Of a stretch of 64,000 nucleotides of DNA, positions 1 through 10,071 are shown one piece after another. The notes beneath the pieces are model-generated. The model had not been told where the DNA came from and ran no database searches. It saw only the letters and a list, made by a program, of their open reading frames with translations. This DNA is from Ariolimax columbianus (taxonomy: Eukaryota; Mollusca; Gastropoda; Stylommatophora; Arionidae): contig JAVGWX010000008.1 of assembly GCA_036924085.1 (NCBI GenBank), positions 52,845,314-52,909,313 of the forward strand, written 5' to 3'. Each line of letters opens with the position of its first letter. Within the stretch, counting starts at the first letter, position 1. A program made the position numbers and the translations under genes.

Positions 1-440
1 GTGAAACAAGACGAGGGGAACAAAAAAGAAAAGAAAGAATTGGAGAAGGGAAGAAGGACCCAGTTGGCAAATGGGGAAGAGGAACTGAATTAGCGGAAGA
101 AAAACATACACGCAGACTGGTCGGTTCAGTAGAGTAGCTTCCCTTCTCCTGTTGTCGCGTGTCGTTGCCTAGAAACTGTACACGTCTTCTAGAGCGTGCT
201 TTAATCGCCCGCACCTGTTTCCAACTCGTTTGTCAATGCTGTTCACATTCTGGTAGATTATTTTTGAAAGTCAGAGTGACTTCTCCATACGTGCAACAGG
301 TTCCCGCGCCACGTTATGGTTTGACTATTTGACTTATTTAATCCTTACATATTTACCACTTCAAGCATTCAATTATCATGTGATCGAGTAACATCAAATA
401 ATTTAAGTTGGAACAGTTTGCTTTACTTCAAAGTACGATA
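1..440. other. No gene seen; unique-looking AT-rich DNA
   Basis: Purine-rich at the very start, then mixed sequence. I see no coding pattern, RNA gene or repeat that recurs elsewhere in the window. Confidence 0.4.
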
Positions 441-444
441 GCTC

Positions 445-576
445 TAAAAGTGGTAGTGCAAGTAGCAGTACTGGTGAAAGTAGTAGTGATGGTTGGAGTA
501 GCAGTACTGGTTAAGGATGATAATGGTGGAAATAGTAGCAGTAATGGTTAAGATGGTTATTGGTAGTAGTAGAAAT
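445..576. repeat. Degenerate GTN-triplet tract (left part)
   Basis: Runs of GTA, GTG and GGT triplets (for example AGTAGTAGTGATGG) form an imperfect trinucleotide tract. The same composition resumes at 1141, so SINE-A and a 26-bp minisatellite lie within one older triplet-rich tract. Confidence 0.6.
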
Positions 577-836
577 GGTTATGGTGGCATAGTTGCAGAA
601 ATGTTTATGGTGGCATAGTTGCAGAAATGTTTATGGTGGCATAGTTGCAGAAATATTTATGGTGGCATAGTTGCAGAAATGTTTATGGTGGCATAGTTGC
701 AGAAATGTTTATGGTGGCATAGTTGCAGAAATGTTTATGGTGGCATAGTTGCAGAAATGTTTATGGTGGCATAGTTGCAGAAATATTTATGGTGGCATAG
801 TTGCAGAAATGTTTATGGTGGCATAGTTGCAGAAAT
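577..836 (+). repeat. 26-bp minisatellite, about 10 copies
   Basis: The unit TTATGGTGGCATAGTTGCAG plus six bases repeats about ten times with a period of 26 bp. Units are nearly identical (one T/A variant recurs as ATATTT), which suggests recent expansion from the flanking GTGG-rich triplet DNA. Confidence 0.9.
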
Positions 837-844
837 GGTTAAAT

Positions 845-1139
845 ATTAGTAGCCCATCGCAAGTAATGATGGTGACATCGCCAAACAGTTTTTCCTTGAT
901 GATGTAAATTGCGCTGTATTTGATAATAGTGAGGAGGTAATTGAGCTGACCATCAACCTCACTCTCTTGTCCCGAGCTACCTTGGACCAGTGGCAAGACA
1001 TCAGTCCAGACGACTGAGGGAAACTCAATACGCAGACACTCTGGTTATACCTCCCTTGAAACCAGAGGCGTTTGAAGCCGGCGGAACTTGTCCGACCGCC
1101 TTTTCCGTTCATCGTTTTGAGAGGCGAGCGCCTTACCAA
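845..1139 (-). mobile_element. SINE-A, tRNA-derived, copy 1
   Basis: The segment is homologous to 29115-29428 (same orientation) and, as reverse complement, to 12405-12600. Read on the minus strand, the right-hand end has a tRNA Leu/Ser-like A box (TGGTAAGGCGCTCGCCTC) followed by a decayed B-box region. This is the usual head of a tRNA-derived SINE transcribed by RNA polymerase III. The body contains the shared blocks TTGATGATGTAA and CTTGTCCCGAGCTACCTTGG. Open frames here are incidental. Confidence 0.65.
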
Positions 1140-1140
1140 T

Positions 1141-1412
1141 CATCGGTAATGGTTAAAGTTATGGTGATGGCAGTGATAGCAGTATTGGTTTTAAAGTGGT
1201 AGTAGTAGTACTGGTTAAAGTGATGTGGTGGTGGGCGTATCAGTACTGTTTAAGGTGATAGCAGTGGTGGTAGTAGTAGCGGTAGTAGTTAAGATGATAG
1301 TGGTATTGGTAGTGGCGGCAATTGTTCAAGTGGTAGTGATTGTCGTAGTCGAGGAAATGGATATGAAGATAGTAGTGGTGGCTGTAGTATTACTAGCCGT
1401 TGTGCTGTGGTA
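1141..1412. repeat. Degenerate GTN-triplet tract (right part)
   Basis: Continuation of the GTA/GTG/GTT triplet tract seen at 445-576. It encodes an apparent Val-rich open frame, which is a by-product of the triplet repeat and not a gene. Confidence 0.6.
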
Positions 1413-1744
1413 GTTGTGAAACCGGTTAAACCTCTTCTTTTAAATCCCAAAACGTAATGCGAAAATGGATTTGAGTCATCCTAGCTGTAGTGCAATGCAA
1501 AGTTCCTCAACAAGCTAACCAATATGGGAAATATATGTATCAAGCCTGTTTCCATGATAGCGGCGTGAACTTAGATGTAGTGGATCTGTTTCACTCTTAG
1601 CCACCCCGCCTCCCCCTCCACTTTATTATAAGGTCAAGTGCTGTCAAAGCCTTTGATGAAGACAAAGAAAGTGCCACCTGCTAGATCGTCGATGGAGATG
1701 AATAATTACAACTACCCCAAGAGAAATGGTGCAGGTCAAGAACC

Positions 1745-1990
1745 CCGAGTCACGTGGTACTACAGTCCACGTGCTCCAGCAGAAGAACGACACGCGCCAC
1801 CTGTCGATTCAATCTGACCAGACGGCAGTCGAGTGGCGACCTAGGTCCGTGCATCTGAATAGCAGACGGGTCAAATATCGTCTGCTGGTTCAACACGTGA
1901 ACCACGTGGCGCCGGAGTCTGTGAATCTGAATGCGATAGGGACAAAGGCCACCTGTTGATTCCACATGAGCGGGTACAGGCCACGTGGAG
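1745..1990. other. Cluster of CACGTG palindromes
   Basis: Five CACGTG hexamers occur at 1751, 1768, 1894, 1903 and 1982. Such E-box sites bind bHLH factors in animals. The surrounding DNA also looks like a very degenerate repeat (recurring AATCTGA and CACCTGT blocks), so the cluster could come from an old repeat unit instead of regulation. The rest of 1413-2080 shows no gene. Confidence 0.35.
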
Positions 1991-2084
1991 ACATATTCTC
2001 AATTGAGAGACAGAGTACCGTCACCTGTTGGTTCCGTCTTCAAAATCCAGGTGTCAGTTTCAAGGCAACCTTGACCTTATGCGT

Positions 2085-2345
2085 CAATTTGGTAAATGTA
2101 GAGGTCAGTCCCATGGCAACATTTGCCGTCCGGGATAAAACTAACCCTTCATGTGCTAAGTCATTCCTTACCTTCCCCGACTCAAACGTCATGTACTCAT
2201 TTACAGCTGGGTCGACTGGAGCAGTCGTCGTATCAGGCACGAACCACGTCTGGATTTGTTTTTGTCCGTCCGTGATTTCGAACTCTGGCAGACTGTAATC
2301 CCAGTCTTAGCAAGCCAGCTCACTGTCGACTAGGCTATACGGTTG
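2085..2345 (-). mobile_element. SINE-B, tRNA-derived, copy 1
   Basis: Homologous to 33000-33300. On the minus strand the head at about 2340 reads as an A-box-like stretch (GACAGTGAGCTGGCTTGC) followed by a B-box-like GAGTTCGAAATC. The middle carries the core CAGCTGTAAATG shared with 33 kb, 37.4 kb and 42.9 kb. The distal end contains the block shared with 3006-3075. Confidence 0.6.
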
Positions 2346-2424
2346 AAGGTGAAGTTATCCCGAATACAGACACTGCTGACGGGGATAAAGTGTCCGAGCA
2401 TCATTGTACTAGGTCTCAGCTTTG

Positions 2425-2745
2425 AATGTCATTCTGTTCTCCAGTTACCTCGCTCGCTACCTGCGTTTCTCTAACAGCCATATTCTGTTTTCCAGTTATT
2501 TCTCTCGCTACCTGCGTTTCTCTAACAGTCATATTATGTTTTCCGGTTATCTCTATCGCTACCTGCGTTTCTCTAACAGACGTGTTCTGTTTTCCAGTTA
2601 CCTCCCTCGCTACCTGCGTTTCTCTAACAGACGTGTTCTGTTTTCCAGTTACCTCCCTCGCTACCTGCGTTTCTCTAACAGACGTGTTCTGTTTTCCAGT
2701 TACCTCCCTCGCTACCTGCCCTTCTCTAACAATCATGTTATGTTC
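2425..2745 (+). repeat. 51-bp minisatellite, about 6 copies
   Basis: Unit of 51 bp containing TTCTGTTTTCCAGTTACCTC and CTACCTGCGTTTCTCTAAC; the period was measured between 2580 and 2631. Since 51 is 17 codons, open frames run through it on both strands; these are artefacts. Confidence 0.9.
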
Positions 2746-3005
2746 CTAAGTATCGGTTTTACTTAATTCTGGGCATTACCTATTAAGTGCTCAACCTCTC
2801 TCTCTCAGCAAATGGTGAAGTGTGGAACTGATTGTGCCCGTAGTTCGTTGGTTGTACACACTCCAGCTCCGTCCTCTCATGCTCCACACTATGTTCGAAC
2901 CTCACATGATTTCAAAGATCTACAGTCTGTGAATTAGTGATTTATCTACTGCGTTGTCATAATCTAACAGACGATCACTGCTAGACTTTAGAACGTCCAT
3001 TTTAT

Positions 3006-3075
3006 CCTTATCAGTAAGGTAATGGTGGGTCCCGTGGCAACAATTGCCATCAGGGATGATGATAACACTTCATGG
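3006..3075 (-). mobile_element. SINE-B 3' fragment
   Basis: Short piece matching the tail-proximal block of SINE-B (CAACAATTGCCATCAGGGATG here; closely similar at 33,030). The tRNA-like head is missing. The following 3100-3240 holds a loose repeat of AAATTGTTAC-type blocks and no gene. Confidence 0.5.
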
Positions 3076-3428
3076 ATTACAAATTATTACATACTGCTCC
3101 AACCTGACGTAAATTGTTACACCTTTACAAATCAAACCTAATTTGTTACAGAGCGCTTCACCCAGCAAGAAATTGTTACTGAGTGCTCATCCAAACCTAA
3201 ATTGCAACAGACGACATTGTATTACGTATCGGCTGTTACGACGTAAAGATAACATTGTCCCTACCAGCACGGGGCGTCTTTACTAACTCAGAGCTATGTG
3301 CCCATTTGCAGCGATGGACTGAGAAACATCGTGTGATATCATTTGTAGTGTCCATGGTACACACTGCCGGCCGTTGTTTGAGGTTTCGTTGAATTTTGGA
3401 AGGTAATGGCAACCTACCGTACTGCATT

Positions 3429-4042
3429 GGAAGAAAGATTAACGTCTGGTCAGGCACAGCATACTGATCAGGTATGTGTGTCACGGTCAGGCACAACATA
3501 CTGATTAGGTATGTTAGTCAGGGTCACGTACAACATATTGATCGGGTATGTTTGTCACGGTCAGGTACAACATACTGATTAGGTATGTTAGTCAGGGTCA
3601 GGCACAACATACTGATCAGGTATGTTTGTCACGGTCAAGTACAACATACTGATCAGACATGTTAGTCAGGGTCAGGCACAACATACCGAGTAGGTATGTT
3701 AGTCAGGGTCATGCACAACATACTTATCAGGTATGTTTGTCAGGGTTAGTCAAAACATACTAGCCAAGACCCTCACCTTGGCTTCCTCGTCGCCCTTCCT
3801 GTAAAAGGGCTGTTTTTATGGCAGCCTGGCTAACGAAGTGAGGGATCGACGTGGTTCCACGTAGTAGTGGGCGACACGCAGGTGAGACCAAGCATAGCCC
3901 AACCGCTTGAATGACAACGGTCCACCTTCATCAGCACGCTCGGGATGTCAGGAAAGCTACAACAAACCGCCACTAAACGACCTTTTCAGGGCACAATACG
4001 GTAAATCTACCCAATGTGGGCATTCCTCCAACAATAGCAAGC
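3429..4042 (+). mobile_element. MBE-1 copy 1 (array plus core)
   Basis: Starts with the shared 5' terminus (AAGATTAACGTCTGGTCAGG), continues with about nine diverged monomers (ACAACATACTGATCAGG, GTATGTTTGTCACGG), then the about 270-bp core: CCAAGACCCTCACCTTGG, GGCAGCCTGGCTAACGAAG, the GAGGGATCGACGTGG block, and CACCTTCATCAGCACGCTCG. The CAA-type 3' tail is short (CCAACAATAG). No protein is encoded; the element must be non-autonomous if mobile. Confidence 0.8.
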
Positions 4043-4269
4043 GTGCGACACCCTTGCCAAGAAACTTATAACAGCCAAACAGGTGATAGTTGTTATAAGC
4101 CATGTTTTGTAAAGGACATGTTACTGACTGTATTTCGAAGTTGACTATTAGACCCTTTTCAATATACCGTGCCGGCGGACTTAACTCTCCAAATATAAGA
4201 GAGGTAGTCAATTACGTGATCATGCAGCAACGGGCAACATGCCATGAAAATTATATGGATATGCAAATA

Positions 4270-4335
4270 GAGAGTGAGTGAGATACAGAGAGAGAAAGAG
4301 AGAGAGAGAGGAGAAAGAGAGAAAGAGAGAGGAGA
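4270..4335. repeat. GA microsatellite
   Basis: AGAGAGAAAGAGAGAGAGAG tract of about 65 bp, simple sequence with no other content. Confidence 0.9.
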
Positions 4336-4445
4336 CTGAAATGTATGCCATTGTGGTATACACAAGCTACAACAAATCAATAACCGACACGAAGAGGCCC
4401 GATCGCCTATAGCAGTCAGCCAGCGAGTCTCGCATATGAGGAGGT

Positions 4446-5222
4446 GTTGTTGTTGTTGTTGTTGTTTTTTGCGAATGCCCACAATGAGTAGGTTTACTCT
4501 TTTCTGCGCCCTGAAAAGGACGTTAACTGGCGGGTTACAGTAGCTTTCCTCACATCTAGAGCGTGCTGATAAAGGTGCACCGAGGTACTCCAGGCGGCTG
4601 TGCTATCCTTGGCTTCATTCGCTCGTCACTCACTACTATGGGGATCACGTCTATTCCTCACCTCGTTAGCCAGGCTGCCATGAAACCAGCCCGTTTCTAG
4701 GAAGGGCTGCTAGAAAGCCGAGGTGAAGGTCTTGGCCAGTAAGTTTTGACTGACCCCGACTAACATGTCCGATCAGTATATTTTGCCTGACCCCGACTAA
4801 CATGTCCGATCAGTATATTTTGCCTGACCCCGACTAACATGTCCGATCAGTATATTTTGCCTGACCCCGACTAACATGTCCGATCAGTATATTTTGCCTG
4901 ACCCCGACTAACATGTCCGATCAGTATATTTTGCCTGACCCCGACTAACATGTCCGATCAGTATATTTTGCCTGACCCCGACTAACATGTCCGATCAGTA
5001 TATTTTGCCTGACCCCGACTAACATGTCCGATCAGTATATTTTGCCTGACCCCGACTAACATGTCAGATCAGTATATTTTGCCTGACCCTCACCAACATG
5101 TCCGATCAGTATATTTTGCCTAACCCCGACTAACATGTCCGATCAGTATGTTTTGCCTGACCCCGACTAACATGTCCGATCAGTATATTTTTCCTGACCA
5201 GACGTTAGTCTTCCTCCCCAAA
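4446..5222 (-). mobile_element. MBE-1 copy 2 (complete, reversed)
   Basis: Reverse orientation: GTTGTTGTTGTTG (the CAA tail) at 4446, core to about 4735, then about 12 near-identical 37-bp monomers (CCCGACTAACATGTCCGATC) and the 5' terminus CCAGACGTTAGTCTTCCTCC near 5215. Because both ends are present, this copy defines the element as 5' terminus, array, core, CAA tail. Its monomers are much more alike than those of copy 1, so the array was homogenised separately. Confidence 0.85.
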
Positions 5223-5330
5223 GGAGGGTGTGCGGATAGGAGGTTTCGAGAAACGTGCACATTGTATCCCCGTGTATCCTGCATGAGAAGTATAGGACTA
5301 TCACAGAACGGCTGTCTACCGATCCACCCC

Positions 5331-6233
5331 ATCCTACCTCCGCCACTGACGTGTAGCTTATATCACATCCCATCCTACCTCCGCCACTGACGTGTAGCTT
5401 ATATGACATCCCATCCTACCTCCGCCACTGACGTGTAGCTAATATCACATCCCATCCTACCTCCGCCACTGACGTGTAGCTTATATCACATCCCATCCTA
5501 CCTCCGCCACTGACGTGTAGCTTATATCACATCCCGTCCTACCTCCGCCACTGACGTGTAGCTTATATCACATCCCGTCCTACCCCCGCCACTGACGTGT
5601 AGCTTATATCACATCCCGTCCTACCTCCGCCACTGACTTGTAGCTTATTTCACATCCCGTCCTACCCCCGCCACTGACGTGTAGCTTATATCACATCCCG
5701 TCTTACCTCCGCCACTGACGTGTAGCTTATATCACATCCCGCCCTACCTCCGCCACTGACGTGTAGCTTATATCACATCCCGTCCTACCCCCGCCACTGA
5801 CGTGTAGCTTATATCACATCCCGTCCTACCTCCGCCACTGACGTGTAGCTTATATCACATCCCGTCCTACCTCCGCCACTGACGTGTAGCTTATATCACA
5901 TCCCGTCCTACCCCCGCCCCTGACGTGTAGCTTATATCACATCCCGTCCTACCCCCGCCACTGACGTGTAGCTTATATCACATCCCGTCCTACCCCCGCC
6001 ACTGACGTGTAGCTTATATCACATCCCGTCCTACCTCCGCCACTGACGTGTAGCTTATATCACATCCCGTCCTACCTCCGCCACTGACGTGTAGCTTATA
6101 TCACATCCCGCCCTACCTCCGCCACTGACGTGTAGCTTATATCACATCCCGTCCTACCCCCGCCACTGACGTGTAGCTTATATCACATCCCGTCCTACCT
6201 CCGCCACTGACGTGTAGCTTATATCACATCCCA
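5331..6233 (+). repeat. 41-bp satellite-like array, about 22 copies
   Basis: Unit of 41 bp with the blocks CCTACCTCCGCCACTGACG and TGTAGCTTATATCACATCC; the period was measured between 5823 and 5864. Only a few substitutions separate units (CATCC/CGTCC, CTCCG/CCCCG, one TTGTAG). It begins within about 110 bp of the 5' end of MBE-1 copy 2 and is not otherwise found in the window. Confidence 0.92.
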
Positions 6234-6689
6234 TGATGCATTCTTCCAGTGTTAGTTTCTGTATAAATTTATTTTACATGGTGATGTCGCTTGCCTCATG
6301 CCCAACAATGTCTAGCAGCCTTTGTGACGTGCTTGCAATGTTACAACAGGTGTATTCTTTGCTTCTGTTCCAGGCAAACTAACAACTGCTAGACAGCACA
6401 CTGCGCGGTATTTAATCCCCAACCCTATTAATTCCCCAAACCCATCACCCCCCTGGAGATCCTCTCAACAGAAAGGGACAATGAAAGTTTAAACAGGTAA
6501 TGAAATCGAATCACACAAAAGGATCCAGCCATACAGTACTGGTAATGTCACAGGTAGGTGCGCATTGACTGGACTCGGCTTTTGTTACCGGGTTTCCCCG
6601 CAAATAGGACGTGTTTACCCAAGTGATTCAGACTGTCGGTAAGGTATTGGAAGCCACTTGTATGAGTTAATTCAACTCTTGGCGTTTCT
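6234..6689. other. No gene seen
   Basis: Unremarkable mixed sequence between the 41-bp array and a LINE fragment. I recognise no gene, repeat or structured RNA. Confidence 0.4.
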
Positions 6690-6925
6690 ATGGTGGTAGG
6701 TTACATTCCTCTTCTTCTCGTTGTCTGATTTTTTAAATTAATGATGTCTCTAGTTGCTGTGATGCAGCTATTCAAGGTTCACCAACGAGATTGTGCAGAG
6801 GTTCGCTCCGCCCCCTCCCCCATGGGTAAAGTACACAGTTGCCCAAGCATACAACACTCGTGTAGGATATGTTCGATTGTCTGTTCTGCTTGTCCGCACG
6901 TACATATTGTTGATTAGCCAGTTTG
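6690..6925 (-). pseudogene. LINE 3' end fragment (post-RNase H zinc-knuckle-like region)
   Basis: On the minus strand the segment near 6910-6840 translates to ICTCGQAEQTIEHILHEC. This fits the Cys-rich tail following the RNase H domain of I/Jockey-like LINEs (pattern CxCG...QTxEHIL..C). The downstream part is shifted and decayed, ending in TTAATTTAAAAAA-type sequence. It is a 5'-truncated relic with no complete domain, closer in pattern to LINE-K (10.5 and 61.2 kb) than to LINE-J. Confidence 0.6.
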
Positions 6926-6965
6926 AGTTTGTGTAACCGGCAATTCACTCCACGAAGTATTATTC

Positions 6966-7265
6966 TTACGACAAACGATAAGACGTTTCATTGTACGCAG
7001 TAGAAACCTTGAGCCTGGCCAAGAGATAAGACGTTTCATTGTACGCAGTAGAAACCTTGAACTTGGCCAAGAGATAAGATGTTTCATTGTACGAAGGAGA
7101 AACCTTGAGCCTTGCCAAGAGATAAGTCGTTTCATTGTACGCAGTAGAAACCTTGAGCCTGGCCAAGAGATAAGATGTTTCATTGTACGCAGTAGAAACC
7201 TTGAGCCTGGCCAAGAGATAAGACGTTTCATTGTACGTAGTAGAAACCTTGAGCCTGGCCAAGAG
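6966..7265 (-). repeat. 48-bp minisatellite, about 6 copies
   Basis: Unit of 48 bp with ACGTTTCATTGTACGCAGTA and CCTTGAGCCTGGCCAAGAG; the period was measured 7021 to 7069. 48 is 16 codons, so long repetitive open frames appear on the minus strand (LISWPGSRFLLRTMKR and shifted versions); I do not regard them as genes. Confidence 0.9.
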
Positions 7266-8160
7266 AATGGAGAAGAGTATTGAAGCCTTTGAAATGTGGG
7301 TATTCTGAAGACTTGGATGAGTTTCTTGGAAAGATAAGGAAACAAAAAGTGAGGTTCTGGAACAATTCCAGGTGGAGAAAATACTTCTGAAAGAAATACA
7401 TAGTAGAACAATTGTAATGGTTTGGTCCAGTCAAGCGAAATGCCAGTCTGCTGAAAGTTATATTGAAGGGAAGAGTGTAGGGTGAGAAAACCAGAGAGCG
7501 GATGACGTACACATGGACAGGCAATATTAAGATGGGGTCGGGACACAGTTTGAATGAGTGTGTCAGCCTGGCATGGGACAAAGACAGCTGGAGATCCGTT
7601 ACCGTCAACATTCGATGCGAAAACGGCACTTGATGATGATAACAACATCACGTGCTCGTGTTAGATCAAGGTAGTGACAGTTGTCTTCCGTTTGATCGAC
7701 TTTTAAAATGTCTCAATTAAGGAGGATCTAACTTTCCTGCAAAGTCATTATTTATTCTTCCTTTCCTGCAAGGTGATTATTTATTCTCTGTGCTTTTCTG
7801 TTGCTCCGACTTTTTTATAATTTTGTCTGTGGTGCAGCTCCAACTTTTGCTAGTTTGTCTGTCTCGCTGCTGTTTGTTTTGCTAATGTGTCTATTCTCAT
7901 TTTCTGGTGTGTCTCTGGTATCGCATCTACCGTAGCACTTCGCTGCTTCACCCTTTGAGTTCGCCTAAGAATTAGGCTTTGAAAGTTTATCATTATTCAG
8001 GACTTACAGAACTCGTGGCTTACAGTGGATGTTCTTACATATCAAGTATGCCTCAGGATGTTGGAGGAGCCAGTGTAACCATCCACGAAGTAGAAAAAGG
8101 TCAATAACTGAATTAACTGAGTACGAACAGTCTCTCAAGCTTGACATGTTAGTTATTTTC
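7266..8160. other. No gene seen
   Basis: Contains a short MBE-like tail phrase near 8061-8085 (GGAGGAGCCAGTGTAACC, also near 33,930 and 40,740) but no recognisable gene. Minus-strand open frames starting in the 48-bp array run into this region without any domain pattern. Confidence 0.35.
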
Positions 8161-8215
8161 ACGTCATGTCGTCAGAGGTTCTGGCATTGTGCCGATGGCT
8201 AGTGGGGTTGTTGAA

Positions 8216-8485
8216 AAGGGAACCGCGTAGCGCAGTAGTTAGCGAGCTGGCTTCGCATCTGAGTGGTCCTGGGTTTATTTTCCATTTAAGGCGAAACTGT
8301 TTTTTCAGACCGCATGAGCGCCCGGGTCGACCAAGCCTTAAATGGGTACCCGTTCAGTCCGGGAAGTAAGAGCAGCGAGGGAGAGGAGATGGCTACCGCC
8401 CCTATATAGACAATTCTTTAAAATGTGAGATCGTTAACACCTCAACCCCTACGGCAGTAACGCAATGGGATACTTTACTTTAGTG
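8216..8485 (+). mobile_element. SINE-C, tRNA-derived, copy 1
   Basis: Near-identical in layout to 27465-27730. The head has an A box (TAGCGCAGTAGTTAGCGAGC) and a mutated B box (TGGGTTTATTTTCC). The body has the core GGGTCGACCAAGCC, AAATGGGTACC and GGGAGAGGAGATGGCTACC, and the 3' end is ATACTTTACTTTAG, a TTTAC-type tail. It is a typical Pol III retroposon with no protein. Confidence 0.8.
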
Positions 8486-8509
8486 GGAGGGGGTGGGGTA
8501 GGTTTTTTG

Positions 8510-8625
8510 TTTCGAATGCCCACAATGAGTAGGTTTGCTCTTTCGTGCGCCCTGAAATTGACGTGAAGTGGCGCGGGTTGCGGTAGTTTTCCTCACATCC
8601 CGAGCGTGCTGAAGATGATGACATC
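8510..8625 (-). mobile_element. MBE-1 3' fragment
   Basis: Only the 3' part of the core is present, reversed: CGAATGCCCACAATGAGTAG, TGCGCCCTGAAA and TCACATCCCGAGCGTGCTG. The array and the 5' half of the core are missing. It lies close after SINE-C. Confidence 0.75.
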
Positions 8626-8934
8626 TGACTAGTTTTTTTCTACAGTTCTATATTAGTGACTTTTATCATTCCGATTTATTCCCTCAATTCGGCGCAAACT
8701 TTATTGATGCGCCGTTGTAGTTGTACTTTTCTTGTTCGCGACGTCTCAATCATGTAATTATGATGATCTTAGCAGCAGCGTTGGATTCTGTATTTTTGGG
8801 GCGGAGTTAATGTCCTTGGTTTTACACAAAAATCCCTTAGAGATGCGCCTCATACATATGCAGATTTCAAAAACCTCAGTTATCTCTTTCACCTGTGTCT
8901 TTATTGGCATATAGACAAGGAGAGTGACAGAACA

Positions 8935-9285
8935 GGAGATGAAGAAAAGCAAGAAAGAAATAGTCTCGTTATTTGAGATTTTTAGACAGACAGAAAAAGA
9001 GAGACGAAGAACAGCAATAAATAAATAGTCTTGTTATTTGAGATTGTTAGACAGATAAGGAGACGAAGAAAAGCAAGAAAGAAATAGTCTTGTTATATGA
9101 GATTGATAGAAAGACAGAAAAAAGAGAGACGAAGAAAAGCAAGAAAGAAATAGTCTTGTTATATGAGATTGATAGAAAGACAGAAAAAAGACGAAGAAAA
9201 GCAAGAAAGAAATAGTCTTGTTATATGAGATTGATAGACAGACAGAAAAAAGAAAGACGAAGAACAGCAAGAAAGAAATAGTCTT
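8935..9285 (-). repeat. 62-66 bp purine-rich minisatellite, about 5 copies
   Basis: Repeated blocks GACGAAGAAAAGCAAGAAAG and AATAGTCTTGTTATATGAG with spacing of about 62-66 bp. Internal length variation comes from AGACAGAAAAA runs. Confidence 0.85.
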
Positions 9286-9505
9286 GCCCTATCCATTGTT
9301 TTACTTACACAGCTGGTCTAGGTTGACCTTTTGACCTGTACTCAACCTAACTGCACGGAACAGGTGAGCCTCAACAGAGATCATTGGCGAAACATCTCTC
9401 GCGCAAATTCAGCCTTGTTCGTGCTCATAGTAATGAGCTTACTGGTGAGCCTCTCTATACGCAAGACGGCCACGATTCACTTTAACAAGTACGTCTCGAG
9501 ATGTA

Positions 9506-9990
9506 AGAGGGACGTTCAAGACAAACCGGGACATTTTTTTTCGTAATGAAAAATGTCATTTATTTGTCGATATAATCTCCTGCAATGTTCATGCACATAT
9601 CACAGCGTTTAAATAATGAACGAAAATCTTTAGCGTAGAAAGATGTGAAAGTATGTCTGAACTAACCCACGAAAGCTAATTTCACTTGGTCATTAGTGCT
9701 GAAATGCTGACCTACCAGAAATTTTTGTAGGGGTTCAAACAGGTGAAAATCGCGTGGAGCGAGATCTGGACTGTAACGTGGAAGTGCAATACTTCCCGGC
9801 CGACTTGCTGCAGATGAGTGTGGTGAGCCGTTTGAATTCGAGCGTTATCGTGCAGGAGCAGAGCGGAATTATCGTCGTATTGTGATTACAGTCTTCTGCA
9901 AATCTCCACAGGTTCCACGCCTTTCACAAAAAACGTAATCACAACATGATGTGTCCTGCAAACAATAATAATGTTGTCCGCCATGTCTAT
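9506..9990 (-). pseudogene. Mariner-family transposase, C-terminal half (decayed)
   Basis: Read on the minus strand, the fragment carries mariner hallmarks: LLHDNARIQTA (region of the second catalytic Asp), then YSPDLAPRDFHLF with LQKFLVGQHF (the region of the third catalytic Asp), and a C-terminal end GDYIDK before a stop at 9560-9562. The motifs lie in different frames, so at least two frameshifts are present. A terminal repeat follows at about 9507-9533 (GACGTTCAAGACAAACCGGG). Mariner transposases cut and paste the element at TA sites. This copy is dead and lacks its N-terminal half. Confidence 0.85.
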
Positions 9991-10071
9991 TTATCTGTAA
10001 CGTGATGGACCCATGGCAAGTGGGCCACCTAGCAATAAAAGGATACAAAAGTCCTTAAGTAAAGATAGTAC

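Noticed and set aside
787..1202. Small open frames across SINE-A copy 1
   Set aside because: They coincide with a SINE that also occurs at 12.4 and 29.1 kb, where the frames are not kept.
3429..5222. Helitron assignment for MBE
   Set aside because: Neither a 5' TC with 3' CTRR and hairpin nor A-T insertion context could be shown, and the CAA tail argues against it; left open as an alternative.
5331..6233. CRISPR-like regular repeats (also 53,405-55,340)
   Set aside because: Units are directly adjacent with no unique spacers, no cas genes are present, and the context is eukaryotic; these are tandem minisatellites.
6914..7651. 245-residue minus-strand open frame
   Set aside because: Its C-terminal half is the 48-bp minisatellite and the N-terminal half has no domain, Kozak or splice support.
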